Below are positions 41,234-49,501 of a stretch of 64,000 nt of DNA, piece after piece. Each line of letters opens with the position of its first letter. The stretch's first letter is position 1. The translations under genes were made by a program, and so were the position numbers. Origin of the DNA: Apopatosoma sp963618495 (GTDB taxonomy: Bacteria; Bacillota; Clostridia; Oscillospirales; CAG-272); NCBI GenBank assembly GCA_963618495.1, contig CAVESF010000005.1:32624-96623 (forward strand), read 5' to 3'. The notes beneath the pieces are model-generated. The model searched no databases. It was not told where the DNA came from and worked only from the letters and a program-made list of their open reading frames with translations.

Positions 41234-41782
41234 ATGAATAAGAAAAACAAGCCTCACATTATGTGGCTCTGGGTAGCCGTCATAGCCGTGAGCATCATCC
41301 TCGATCAGGTGACAAAGCTGGTAGTGGTGAAAAATATGGAGCTGTATGAAACGGCTCCTTTTATCAAAGGAATAATAGAATTTCAGTATATAGAAAACCG
41401 CGGCGCGGCTTGGGGTATGTTCAGCGATAACCGCTGGATATTTCTCGTCATTTCCGCAGCGGCGCTCATCGCCCTGCCGATACTGCTCTATAAATACAGA
41501 AATCTGCATTTTCTTTTTGGATTTTCGCTTTCGCTCGTCATCGGCGGCGCGACAGGCAATATGATAGACCGCGTTTTTGCCGGCGCGGTGGTGGATTTTC
41601 TGAATTTTCAGTTCATCGATTTTCCCGTTTTCAATGTTGCCGATATCTGCGTGACGGTAGGCGCCGCGCTTATGTTTATCTACCTTGTCTTCATAGATAA
41701 GGAATTTTTCCGTGACAAGAAAAAGGAAGAAGCGGAAAAAGCGGCGGCAGATGGGGAAGAGAACGGAGAAAAAGATGAGTAA
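41234..41782 (+). CDS. lspA: Lipoprotein signal peptidase (signal peptidase II)
   Basis: A 182-residue four-helix membrane aspartyl protease that cleaves signal peptides from diacylglyceryl prolipoproteins. The catalytic aspartates sit in GATGNMIDRVF and FNVADICVTVG, and the conserved NRGAAWGMF segment precedes them. The C-terminus carries an extra charged tail (KKKEEAEKAAADGEENGEKDE). I start at MNKKNKPHIMW (GGCGG site); a TTG five codons upstream is possible. The stop overlaps the rluD start by 8 nt. The window encodes at least five substrates (lipoproteins). Confidence 0.96.
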   Translation: MNKKNKPHIMWLWVAVIAVSIILDQVTKLVVVKNMELYETAPFIKGIIEFQYIENRGAAWGMFSDNRWIFLVISAAALIALPILLYKYRNLHFLFGFSLSLVIGGATGNMIDRVFAGAVVDFLNFQFIDFPVFNVADICVTVGAALMFIYLVFIDKEFFRDKKKEEAEKAAADGEENGEKDE

Positions 41783-42695
41783 ACTCACCGTATCGCAGGA
41801 AGCGGCCGGCGGTCGGCTCGATATTTTTGTTTCCGCCGCCGAGGGAATAACGCGCTCCTATGCGCAGAAGCTCATAGAAAGCGGCGCCGTCACGGTAAAC
41901 GGAAGGGCGGCGGAGAAGAAATACAAGGTCTGCGAGGGCGACATGGTAGAAACGGAGATTCCTCCTGTCGCCGCATATGAGGTGAAAGCCGAGGAGATAC
42001 CGCTCGATGTTGTCTATGAGGACAGCGATATCATTGTTATCAATAAGCCGAAAGGCATGGTTGTCCATCCAGCGGCGGGAAACTATGACGGCACGCTCGT
42101 TAATGCGCTGATGGCGCACTGCGGCGATTCGCTCTCGGGCATCGGCGGCACGGCTCGCCCCGGGATAGTACACCGCATAGACAAAAATACGAGCGGACTG
42201 CTCATCGTCGCAAAGAACGATGAGGCGCACCTTGCGCTTTCTGAGCAGATAAAGGAGCATGCCGTGCGCCGCATATATTATGCTGTGGCGCTGGGGAATA
42301 TACCGGAGCCGATAGCGGTGGACAAGCCCATAGGCAGGCATCCGACCGACCGCAAGAAAATGGCTGTGACGGAGAAAAATTCCAAGCGCGCCGTGACGCA
42401 TATCTACCCGCTGGAGCATTTTCACGGCGCGACTTTTGTCCGCTGTGAGCTTGAAACGGGGCGCACGCACCAGATACGCGTGCATCTCTCAAGCATCGGG
42501 CATCCGATACTCGGCGACGATGTCTACGGCAGACCGAAAGACGCTGTCGAGCAGAAATTCGGGCGCGGACTCTGCGGGCAGACTCTCCATGCGGGCGAAA
42601 TCTGTTTCACGCACCCGAGGACGGGTGAGAAAATGACGCTGAAATGTCCGCTTCCCGAATATTTTGAAGAACTACTGCGCAAGCTGAGAAACTGA
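41775..42695 (+). CDS. rluD: RluA-family 23S rRNA pseudouridine synthase
   Basis: A 306-residue enzyme with an N-terminal S4 domain (GGRLDIFVSAAEGITRSYAQKLIESGAVTVNG) and the catalytic RluA domain (VINKPKGMVVHPAAG; GIVHRIDKNTSGLLIVAKND with the catalytic Asp; LETGRTHQIRVH). It converts uridines in 23S rRNA; the D subtype is the common partner of lspA. The ATG lies inside the lspA end (ATGAGTAA) with GGAG upstream. Confidence 0.93.
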   Translation: MSKLTVSQEAAGGRLDIFVSAAEGITRSYAQKLIESGAVTVNGRAAEKKYKVCEGDMVETEIPPVAAYEVKAEEIPLDVVYEDSDIIVINKPKGMVVHPAAGNYDGTLVNALMAHCGDSLSGIGGTARPGIVHRIDKNTSGLLIVAKNDEAHLALSEQIKEHAVRRIYYAVALGNIPEPIAVDKPIGRHPTDRKKMAVTEKNSKRAVTHIYPLEHFHGATFVRCELETGRTHQIRVHLSSIGHPILGDDVYGRPKDAVEQKFGRGLCGQTLHAGEICFTHPRTGEKMTLKCPLPEYFEELLRKLRN

Positions 42696-42710
42696 AATCA
42701 AGGAATACAT

Positions 42711-43547
42711 ATGAAAAAATTCGAAAATATAATTTTTGCCTCCGATGTGGACGGAACTTTCGCTTCGTATAAGAAGCCGATGTCATATAAAAATATCGAC
42801 GCGCTGAAATATTTCAAGGAAAACGGCGGAAAATTCTGTTTTGCCACGGGCAGAAACCATTATGATATCAATACCGTTGTCAGATGTGACCACAGCGAGA
42901 TAGCGGGACTTCCCTATGTTCTCTGCAACGGAAGCTATCTCTATGACACAATAAAAAATGAGATAATCGATCCCCTTTATCTCGGTGCCGCGAGCGTAAA
43001 AGAACTTTTTGCCGCCATACGGCGCGAATTTCCCGAGAGCGGCGTGCGCACTACGACAGAGCGTGGATTTCTCGCGCTCGATGACGACGAGACCGTGCGC
43101 AGACAGCTTGCAAAATACGGGCTGGACAGTATGCTCTATACCGTTTGTGCGCAGGATTTCACGGGAGAAGGCGTTTTCAAGATAGTCGTGTCCTCAGATG
43201 ACATCAATACTGTTGAAGAAATGCGAAAATATATCATCGCGAATTTCGGCGGCGTTTTCAGCGCCACGCGGTCTACATCAAAGATTGTAGAAGTTTTGCC
43301 GCTCGGCATTTCCAAGGCATATCGCCTTATAAAAATGCGCGATGAAATGAAAAAGGAAAATCCCGATATCCGCCTTTTCTGCATAGGCGATTTTGATAAT
43401 GATATAGAAATGCTTTCCGAGGCGGATTTCTCATTCTGCCCCGCCAACGCCTGCGACAAAGTCAAGGCGATAGCGAAAAAAGAGGTCTGCCACTGCGACG
43501 AGGGCGCACTCGCCGAGGCGATAGAATATATGGAAAAGCTTATTTGA
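42711..43547 (+). CDS. HAD-superfamily phosphatase, Cof type
   Basis: A 278-residue hydrolase. The DxD nucleophile motif is FASDVDGTFAS, and motif IV is CIGDFDNDIEML, with a C2-type cap between (about 85-190). Members dephosphorylate sugar phosphates, FMN or similar small molecules. An AAGGA site precedes the ATG, 15 nt after rluD, so it ends this operon before the terminator. Substrate unknown. Confidence 0.9.
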   Translation: MKKFENIIFASDVDGTFASYKKPMSYKNIDALKYFKENGGKFCFATGRNHYDINTVVRCDHSEIAGLPYVLCNGSYLYDTIKNEIIDPLYLGAASVKELFAAIRREFPESGVRTTTERGFLALDDDETVRRQLAKYGLDSMLYTVCAQDFTGEGVFKIVVSSDDINTVEEMRKYIIANFGGVFSATRSTSKIVEVLPLGISKAYRLIKMRDEMKKENPDIRLFCIGDFDNDIEMLSEADFSFCPANACDKVKAIAKKEVCHCDEGALAEAIEYMEKLI

Positions 43548-43551
43548 AACG

Positions 43552-43576
43552 GCACGCTGCAAGGCGTGCTTTTTTT
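43552..43576 (+). terminator. Terminator after the HAD gene
   Basis: GCACGC/GCGTGC with a TGCAAG loop followed by seven T. Confidence 0.85.
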
Positions 43577-43584
43577 CGCTTTTT

Positions 43585-43735
43585 GCGAATCGGTCAATTC
43601 CCGCGAGGCGACAGGAGGTGGCTTCGCCACCATAAACCATCCTCTTGGTCATGCAAAAGTACGATAAAAGAAAAGTATTTTTATGTTTCTTCGCGGGCGA
43701 ACGATGTTCGCCCCTGCAAAGCAAAATCCAAATCC
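43585..43735. repeat. Dispersed intergenic repeat, copy
   Basis: Contains CCATCCTCTTGGTCATGCAAAAGTACGATAAA as a composite of the core also found at 32500-32530 and 46611-46640, followed by AGTATTTTTATGTTTCTT and a hairpin GGGCGAACGATGTTCGCCC. A local hairpin GGTGGCTTCGCCACC precedes it. Reading frames across it give repeat-derived peptides with LSYFCMTK, also seen at 32.5 kb, and are not genes. Confidence 0.65.
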
Positions 43736-43839
43736 AATCAACAGCCAAAATAAAAAATCCCCCTCATCGGCGCACATACCAAAAACCGCGACTGATTTTT
43801 ATGCAAAATCACGAAGTGCAAATTTGTTTTGAAAAAAGA

Positions 43840-43868
43840 TAGACTTTTTCATATTTTTATAGTATAAT
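43840..43868 (+). promoter_or_regulatory. Sigma-A promoter of the M6-type protease gene
   Basis: TAGACT, 17-nt spacer, TATAAT, about 105 bases before the ATG. Confidence 0.7.
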
Positions 43869-43973
43869 GTATTCTGCATTATAATGCGAAATTTGACGGA
43901 TATAGCGGTGTTTTCCCACGCCTTGACTGCGAATTGTTGCAAAATATGAAAAAATATTTTCAGGAGGAAAATT

Positions 43974-46358
43974 ATGAAAAGAATCTTTTGTGCGCTTATC
44001 GCCTTCATGATGGTGGCGCTCATGCTTCCGCTCACACTTTCGGCGGCAGGCTTTACTCTCACCGATCCCGGATTTGAGTATTCGGGCGTTGACCCCGTAC
44101 CGTTGCTTGTGCTTGTGGTCAGCTACGATGCCGACGGCGATGGCAAGGACGCATATGAAGAGGGTCTCTCGACTACCGATTCAAGCTCGAAGGCATATGG
44201 TGAGCAGTGGGCGCATTCCGAGGAATCCTACTGGGCGAAGATACTCTTCGGCGACGACGGAAATACGATGAAGAATTACTTCAAACTCATGTCCAACGAC
44301 AAGTTTTATTTTACGCCTGCCGAGGAAACATACGGCGAGGCGAACAACGGTATCGTATATGTCACCCTCAATGAAAAGCACCCGGGCAATTCCGGCGGCT
44401 CTGTCAACCCCACCGATATCGGCACAACAAGAATTACAGCGCTCAAGGCGGCTGCCGAATATGTTGACTTCAAAAGCTTTGATAAGGACGGAAGCGGAGG
44501 TCTGAGCTGGCGCGAACTCAGCATTGTATATATCATCGCGGGACGCAGCACGAAATTCGGTATGGCTGATGACGGCATCAGCACATGGCGCATGGGCAGC
44601 TACAAGCAGAACGGTACATCATGGTATGCAACAATAGACGGTGTGCGCGTAATGAAGGGCGACGATGGCGCAAAATATGCCGTTGTAGGCGAAATGCAGT
44701 CTTCCGGAAATCCGCTTTCTTTCGGTTCTATCGCGCATGAGCTTGGTCATGTACTCGGTGCAAACGACCTTTATACATACAGCGGCTATACATGGTGCGG
44801 CGGTCCCGGCGAAATAGCACTTCAGGGCGGCGGATCCGGCATAGGAGGAAACAAAGGCGTGAAGAAGGGCGTTGCTCCTGCTGCCGTTGACCCCTATTAC
44901 CTCACATGGTACGGCTTCCAGGGCGTTACCGTTGCGCAGGACGGCGAATATACGCTTTACTCGCGCGAGAGCGAAAAGGGCGAATACAATATTATCCGCG
45001 TAAATACAAACAATCCCAAGGAATATTATCTCATAGAAAACAGGTATACAGTCAAGCCGGAAACCTTTGACGCCATTGACCCAGCGGAAAGAGGCATTCA
45101 GATATGGCATGTTGATGAGGGCATAATGGAATCCGAAACGCTGCCGAACTGCTGGAAAGGCGCGGCTCACGCGCCCGGTCTTACTCCAATTTGTTCAAAC
45201 GGAATCAGCGGCAGAAAAGCATGGGATAACACCGCGGGAAATAATCTCTTTGAGTCCTACAACTACAAGTTTGCCGGAAGTGAAACATGGTATACGGCAA
45301 TGACTGATGAAGAAGCTGAAGATTACTATGTTAAGATAGAAATTCTCGATGCCAAAGGCAACGAAATGAGAATCAAGGTTACGGGCGCGCCCAAACAGTC
45401 GACCTATTCCAAGGCTTCCATGTCATCTCCTACGGCAGGCGAATTCAGAGTAGACGCTACGATTCAGCAGTTCAACCACAATACGGTCACGGGCGGCAAA
45501 CTCACTCTTTACAGCGACGCCGCTATGACAAATGTTATAGGCACAGCCGAGGCTTCCACGGACGGAGACAGAACTGTATATGCTTCAGTGACCGGTCTTG
45601 ACGAATATACAAAGTATTACTACAAATTCGAAACAACAGGATCGGTTGCCACCGAGGTCAACACGGGAAGCGGTACGACATCCGGCAAGCCTATAGTAAA
45701 AACAAGCTACAAGCTTCTCTTCTATACCAACGGCGCGGGCAAGCGTTCTTTCGGTGTTACGGTAAAGAAAGGCGAAATGTTTGACACGTCAAAACTTCCT
45801 TCCATGAGCAAGAGCGGATATGTTTTCTGCGGCTGGTACAGAGACGAAGCTCTTACGGAGAAGTACAACTTCAATGTGATAGAAGAAAACTGCGTTGATA
45901 TTCCTCTTTATCCGAGATGGGAAGCAGAGGATGAAGTGATAAGCATTGTTATCAAGAATGCGACAGTGGCAGAGCCGATATTCGGCTTCAAGCTGGGCGA
46001 AGCAATCGAAGAGATAGTCCCCGATGAGCAGGAGGGTAAAACCTTTGCCGGCTGGTATAAGGACGAAGCTCTGACCGTTCCTTTCTACTTCTCCGATGAG
46101 ATAGCGGAGAGCGGAACGATAACGATTTATGCAAAGTGGAGCGGCGGCAGTGAAGAGACAACCGCATCTTCCGCTACGTCGGTTTCAACAGAAACTATCA
46201 CCGAGCAGACCTTTGCTACCACGGCGGAAAGCACATCGGAAACAACCGGCGGTTCAGACGAAAAGGGCAACTCCGCAGTTGTTATCGTTGTTGTGGTTAT
46301 CGTTGTAGCCGCTGCAATTGCGGTAGCTGCGACAGTCATAATCAAAAAGAAGAAATAA
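43974..46358 (+). CDS. Secreted M6-like metalloprotease with C-terminal membrane anchor
   Basis: A 794-residue surface protein. A signal peptide (about 1-25) is followed by an M6 immune-inhibitor-A-like domain with the zinc motif HELGHVLGANDLY (HELGH at 255-259). Two EF-hand-like calcium loops flank it (DADGDGKDAYEE at about 52, DKDGSGGLSWRE at about 170). Then come a fibronectin-like beta domain (about 475-565) and two Listeria-Bacteroides-type repeats (GYVFCGWYRDEALTEKYNF; GKTFAGWYKDEALTVPFYF), a Ser/Thr-rich stalk and a transmembrane helix with a KKKK stop. No LPXTG is present, so it is membrane- not wall-anchored. AGGAGG precedes the ATG. It should degrade external proteins. Confidence 0.88.
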   Translation: MKRIFCALIAFMMVALMLPLTLSAAGFTLTDPGFEYSGVDPVPLLVLVVSYDADGDGKDAYEEGLSTTDSSSKAYGEQWAHSEESYWAKILFGDDGNTMKNYFKLMSNDKFYFTPAEETYGEANNGIVYVTLNEKHPGNSGGSVNPTDIGTTRITALKAAAEYVDFKSFDKDGSGGLSWRELSIVYIIAGRSTKFGMADDGISTWRMGSYKQNGTSWYATIDGVRVMKGDDGAKYAVVGEMQSSGNPLSFGSIAHELGHVLGANDLYTYSGYTWCGGPGEIALQGGGSGIGGNKGVKKGVAPAAVDPYYLTWYGFQGVTVAQDGEYTLYSRESEKGEYNIIRVNTNNPKEYYLIENRYTVKPETFDAIDPAERGIQIWHVDEGIMESETLPNCWKGAAHAPGLTPICSNGISGRKAWDNTAGNNLFESYNYKFAGSETWYTAMTDEEAEDYYVKIEILDAKGNEMRIKVTGAPKQSTYSKASMSSPTAGEFRVDATIQQFNHNTVTGGKLTLYSDAAMTNVIGTAEASTDGDRTVYASVTGLDEYTKYYYKFETTGSVATEVNTGSGTTSGKPIVKTSYKLLFYTNGAGKRSFGVTVKKGEMFDTSKLPSMSKSGYVFCGWYRDEALTEKYNFNVIEENCVDIPLYPRWEAEDEVISIVIKNATVAEPIFGFKLGEAIEEIVPDEQEGKTFAGWYKDEALTVPFYFSDEIAESGTITIYAKWSGGSEETTASSATSVSTETITEQTFATTAESTSETTGGSDEKGNSAVVIVVVVIVVAAAIAVAATVIIKKKK

Positions 46359-46379
46359 TCGAATATCGTATTGAATTCA

Positions 46380-46413
46380 AATCTCCCTGCGGATTTTTCG
46401 CAGGGAGATTTTG
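46380..46413 (+). terminator. Terminator after the protease gene
   Basis: AATCTCCCTGCG/CGCAGGGAGATT, a 12-bp perfect stem, followed by TTTG. Confidence 0.82.
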
Positions 46414-46429
46414 ATCATCTTCAATTAAA

Positions 46430-46700
46430 GCTTTCGCCCGCCAATTAAATTTAGGTCAAGCCTTTGGGAAGGCTTGCGAGGTCAAGGGAATTAACGCATA
46501 CGCGAAGCATGTGTGTTGGCATCGCCGAGGCAGGTGTGAAAGCCCTTTTAAATGACTTTTGGTATGCTTCGTTTCGGCGACGCCGTTCAGAGGTAGATTT
46601 GCACCCAGAACCATCCTCTTCGTCACTGAAAAGTACGACAAAGAAAAAGTTTCTTTATGTTTATTTGAGAGCTACTGCGGTCACCTGCTCAATAATCCCC
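46430..46700. repeat. Dispersed intergenic repeat, rearranged copy
   Basis: Shares TTTAAATGACTTTTGGTA and CCATCCTCTTCGTCACTGAAAAGTACG, then AAAGTTTCTTTATGTTTATTT, with the copies at 32.5 and 43.65 kb. It also contains GCATGTGTGTTGGCATCGCCGAGG, the reverse of part of the 48-nt repeat at 3.25 kb, and a CAAGCCTT/AAGGCTTG hairpin. The modules therefore occur in different combinations. No gene is supported here. Confidence 0.62.
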
Positions 46701-46704
46701 AACG

Positions 46705-46740
46705 CAAAAAGCGGGACTTCGAGCGAAGTCCCCGTTTTTC
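46705..46740 (-). terminator. Terminator after the ECF S-component gene
   Basis: GGGACTTCG/CGAAGTCCC, a 9-bp perfect stem with T-runs on both strands (minus side GCTTTTTGCG), 12 bases past the stop. Confidence 0.82.
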
Positions 46741-46751
46741 TTTTATAAAAA

Positions 46752-47357
46752 TCAGCCTTTTCTTTCGAGAAATTTGTGGATGGCTTTTGCCACAGGCGTG
46801 CCGACGAGCATGGATGCCGCGATTTCTCCGAGGCAGTTCCATACGGAAATGGCTAGGATATAGAGAAAGAGCGATTTGCCCTCCCCTGCCGCTGCCTCGC
46901 TCATTGTTCCGTGGAAAAAGATTACAAGACCGCCCATGAAAAGTATCGTATTTGAAAGAGCGGCAACTGCGGATACAGCCGCATAAACGCCGAGCTTGTC
47001 GCCGAATTTCTTGTATAGTACCTTGAAAAGAAGCGCACAGATAAGTCCCATAAGTATTCTCGGGACAAAACAAACTATTGCCGTCGCCCACGGATTGATG
47101 GCAAAAATCGTCTGTCCGAAAGAACTTGGGCGCAGAATTCCGAGGCATGTAAGAAAGCTGGAAAGACCGAAAACGCCGCCGAGAATAACCCCGGAGCCTA
47201 TTCCGAGAGTCATCGCTCCGATAGCTACAGGTATCATCATTATGGTGACCTCAAGCGGACCTATCGGCAGATATCCGAGCGGTGTGAGCGTCAGAAGCAA
47301 TATTATTGCGCTGAACATTGCATTTTGAACAAGCTTCAGAATTTTTTTGTTTCGCAT
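46752..47357 (-). CDS. ECF transporter S component
   Basis: A 201-residue membrane protein with about six helices, the substrate-binding (S) subunit of energy-coupling-factor vitamin transporters. Signs are the N-terminal KLVQNAMFSAIILLLTLTPLGYLPIGPLEVTIMMIPVAIGAM segment (its GPLEVTIMMIPV core is characteristic) and the later NTILFMGGL. The layout is close to pantothenate-type S components, but I cannot assign the vitamin. The shared EcfA/EcfT module is not in the window. It follows the aspartokinase gene by 20 nt. Confidence 0.82.
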   Translation of the reverse strand: MRNKKILKLVQNAMFSAIILLLTLTPLGYLPIGPLEVTIMMIPVAIGAMTLGIGSGVILGGVFGLSSFLTCLGILRPSSFGQTIFAINPWATAIVCFVPRILMGLICALLFKVLYKKFGDKLGVYAAVSAVAALSNTILFMGGLVIFFHGTMSEAAAGEGKSLFLYILAISVWNCLGEIAASMLVGTPVAKAIHKFLERKG

Positions 47358-47377
47358 TTTTTGTACCTCCTGCGGTT

Positions 47378-48646
47378 TTACGCGAGCTTTTTATATATTC
47401 TGCGGACGGCTTCGTCCTTTTGATTTTCTTTTGTGCATATGAGAACATAACCGCCGCTGTTTCCTGCCGATATCATGACAGGCTTTATGCCTGCCTCATG
47501 AAGTGCCGAAGCGGATTTTGCCGTTATTTCGGAAGCGTCATCGCCGACGGCACAGATTACAGCGATTTTTTCATCATATGAAATTCCCGTAGGCATCACA
47601 AGCTGACATATTTCATTGAGCATCATGTCGGCTCTGCTTTTTCCGTTTTCCGCCTCTGTTATTATGAAAAGTCCGTCCGGCTCTGCCGCCGCCAATATTA
47701 TATCTGTCTTTTTGCGGCTGAAAAGATCAAATATCTCGCGCATATCCGTGCGGCTTCTGCCGATTTTCTCTTTGTTTACGGCAATGCGGGAAAATCCGCC
47801 TTTGCCCGAAACTCCGACAAAAGCACGCGGCATCTCGCGGTGGGATACTATCATTGTGCCTGCTCCCGAGGGATTTCCCGTATTTCTTATGTGGATAGGT
47901 ATTCCGAGCCGACGCACGGGAAAAAGCGCATCCTCATGCAGAACGCTTGCCCCGAATGCGGAGAGATATTTTAACTCGCTATATGTTATTATATCCAAAA
48001 ATGCGGGATTGTCAATAGTTTTCGGGTCTGCCGAGAGTACGCCGTCCACATCTGTCCAGTTTTCGTATATATCCGATTCGGATGAGGCGGCGACAAGCGC
48101 ACCGGTTATATCGCTTCCTCCTCTTGAAAAAGTATGCACGGCACCGTCCGTTCCCACACCGTAAAATCCGGGAATGACGGCTTTCTGCACCTTTTCCAGC
48201 ACTTCGCAGAGCCTGTGCCGCGTGCGGATATAATCCGTGCTTCCCTCATCGTCGAAAAATATCACATCGGCGGCATCGATAAAGGGAAAATCCGTATAAT
48301 CCGCAAAAATTGCGGCGCAGAGATATTCTCCCCGCGAGGCGATGAAATCTCTGCCGCATGGGACGCGCATGGCAGCTTTTATCTTTTTGTATTCGGCGGA
48401 AAGGTCTGTTCTGACGCGCAATTCATGCGCGATATCATAAAATCTTTCGAAAACGGCATCGAAATCGCCGCTTTCATATGCACTGTATAAAAGGTCTGTT
48501 ATTTTTATATCGTCGGAACTTCTTTTACCGGGAGCGGAAACCGTCACATATCGCCTTGCAGGGTCGGAAGCGACGATTTTTGCCGCGTTGTCTATAGCTT
48601 TTGCAGTGGCAAGAGATGTCCCGCCGAATTTTGCTGTGATTTTCAT
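47378..48646 (-). CDS. lysC: Aspartate kinase
   Basis: A 422-residue aspartokinase, first step of the aspartate pathway to lysine, DAP, threonine and methionine. The catalytic domain starts KFGGTSLATAKAID and includes SRGEYLCAAIFA, FSRGGSDITGALVAA and NWTDVDGVLSADP. Two ACT domains at the C-terminus should bind lysine for feedback (GKGGFSRIAVNKEKIG; VICAVGDDASEITAKSA). I start at MKITAKFGG, with AGGGGA upstream, not at an earlier ATG in the same frame. With dapL, dapF and dpaAB it covers several steps of the DAP/dipicolinate route. Confidence 0.93.
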   Translation of the reverse strand: MKITAKFGGTSLATAKAIDNAAKIVASDPARRYVTVSAPGKRSSDDIKITDLLYSAYESGDFDAVFERFYDIAHELRVRTDLSAEYKKIKAAMRVPCGRDFIASRGEYLCAAIFADYTDFPFIDAADVIFFDDEGSTDYIRTRHRLCEVLEKVQKAVIPGFYGVGTDGAVHTFSRGGSDITGALVAASSESDIYENWTDVDGVLSADPKTIDNPAFLDIITYSELKYLSAFGASVLHEDALFPVRRLGIPIHIRNTGNPSGAGTMIVSHREMPRAFVGVSGKGGFSRIAVNKEKIGRSRTDMREIFDLFSRKKTDIILAAAEPDGLFIITEAENGKSRADMMLNEICQLVMPTGISYDEKIAVICAVGDDASEITAKSASALHEAGIKPVMISAGNSGGYVLICTKENQKDEAVRRIYKKLA

Positions 48647-48778
48647 ATTGTCCCCTTGGTAAAAATGACTGAGCGGCATATATCCGCCCGATAAGATTAT
48701 ATGCAGAGAAGAAAAAATTGTTTTTCGGACAGATTTTGTCGGACTGTGCAGGAAGATAACTTTCGCGTTTTATTTCCC

Positions 48779-48807
48779 TTGACAGAAATATTGTTTTATG
48801 ATATAAT
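48779..48807 (+). promoter_or_regulatory. Perfect-consensus sigma-A promoter of the 154-residue lipoprotein gene
   Basis: TTGACA, 17-nt spacer, TATAAT. It lies about 130 bases upstream of the ATG. Confidence 0.85.
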
Positions 48808-48813
48808 TATATT

Positions 48814-48937
48814 GTCAGAAAAAGATAAGGCATCGAAGAAGAGCATTTTATACTCCGACTGTCTCCTTCGGAGAGAAGATCTTATCAAATCAAAGCCGTT
48901 TCGGCTTATTTCATTATTACTTAAGGAGTAACTTAAA
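48814..48937 (+). other. Structured 5' leader
   Basis: About 125 nt between the start of transcription and the lipoprotein ATG. It contains hairpins CTCCGA/TCGGAG (48853-48873) and AAGCCG/CGGCTT (48893-48907, followed by ATTTCATT). The second might act as a weak terminator. I do not recognise a riboswitch class. Confidence 0.4.
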
Positions 48938-49402
48938 ATGAAAAAAACAGTCAGATTTTTAAGCTTGGTTCTTGTTTTCATCATGATTGCAACCATGCTC
49001 ACATCGTGCGGTTCCAAGTATCCTGCACTTCAGAAGGCTTTTAAGGATAAAGGCTATGAGGAGAATACAGATTTCACCGAACTTGCAAATTCCATAAAGG
49101 CTGAACTTGAAAAAGAAGAATATGCCGTAGAGATTCATATGCTCACAAAGACAGAGGGCATTATTCCTCCGTCCGTGCTCATCATTGAATTCAAGTCCAC
49201 AAAGGAACTGGCAGAAGCTTATGAAGAGAGCAATACAATGCAGGGCTTCATCAAGGATATCAAAGATGACGAGGATGTAAACAAGGTTTATGATGCACTT
49301 GTTGACGCAGGCTATGCTTGCGGCAACTGCCTCTGCGTTCCGCTTGCACTTCTCTCTGTAAACGAGATTACAAATACGGTTAAGTCCGTCAGCGGCAAAT
49401 AA
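48938..49402 (+). CDS. Small lipoprotein of unknown function
   Basis: A 154-residue protein with a signal peptide ending in a lipobox (LTSCGS). The mature part alternates charged helices (AFKDKGYEENTDFTELANSIKAELEKEEYAVEIHML by position 25-60) with short strands, and has a cysteine pair near the end (YACGNCLCVPL). AAGGAG precedes the ATG. The promoter is at full consensus, so it may be highly expressed. I recognise no domain. Confidence 0.83.
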   Translation: MKKTVRFLSLVLVFIMIATMLTSCGSKYPALQKAFKDKGYEENTDFTELANSIKAELEKEEYAVEIHMLTKTEGIIPPSVLIIEFKSTKELAEAYEESNTMQGFIKDIKDDEDVNKVYDALVDAGYACGNCLCVPLALLSVNEITNTVKSVSGK

Positions 49403-49447
49403 TAGAATATGAAAAGCCTCCTTTCGGGAGACAAAAGGAGGAAAAAT

Positions 49448-49476
49448 AAAAATCCCACGAGAAATCGCGGGATTTT
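49448..49476. terminator. Bidirectional terminator
   Basis: AAAATCCCACGA/TCGCGGGATTTTT stem with a GAAA loop and A/T runs on both sides, between the lipoprotein and the convergent membrane protein gene. Confidence 0.8.
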
Positions 49477-49501
49477 TGTGTTGATGCGGTATTCTGCGTT
49501 T

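Noticed and set aside
40418..41788. 456-codon minus-strand frame opposite divIVA and lspA
   Set aside because: Antisense to two clear genes; low-complexity His/Tyr/Arg-rich translation and no ribosome site. It reflects the codon bias of the real genes.
43431..43748. Minus-strand frame across the 43.6-kb repeat
   Set aside because: It runs antisense into the HAD gene and its terminator, lacks a ribosome site and is repeat-derived.
46127..46345. Minus-strand frame rich in Thr/Ile/Ala opposite the protease stalk
   Set aside because: Antisense to the low-complexity Ser/Thr stalk and transmembrane helix.
43974..46358. Sortase-anchored surface protein
   Set aside because: The C-terminus has a helix and lysines but no LPXTG-like motif before it.
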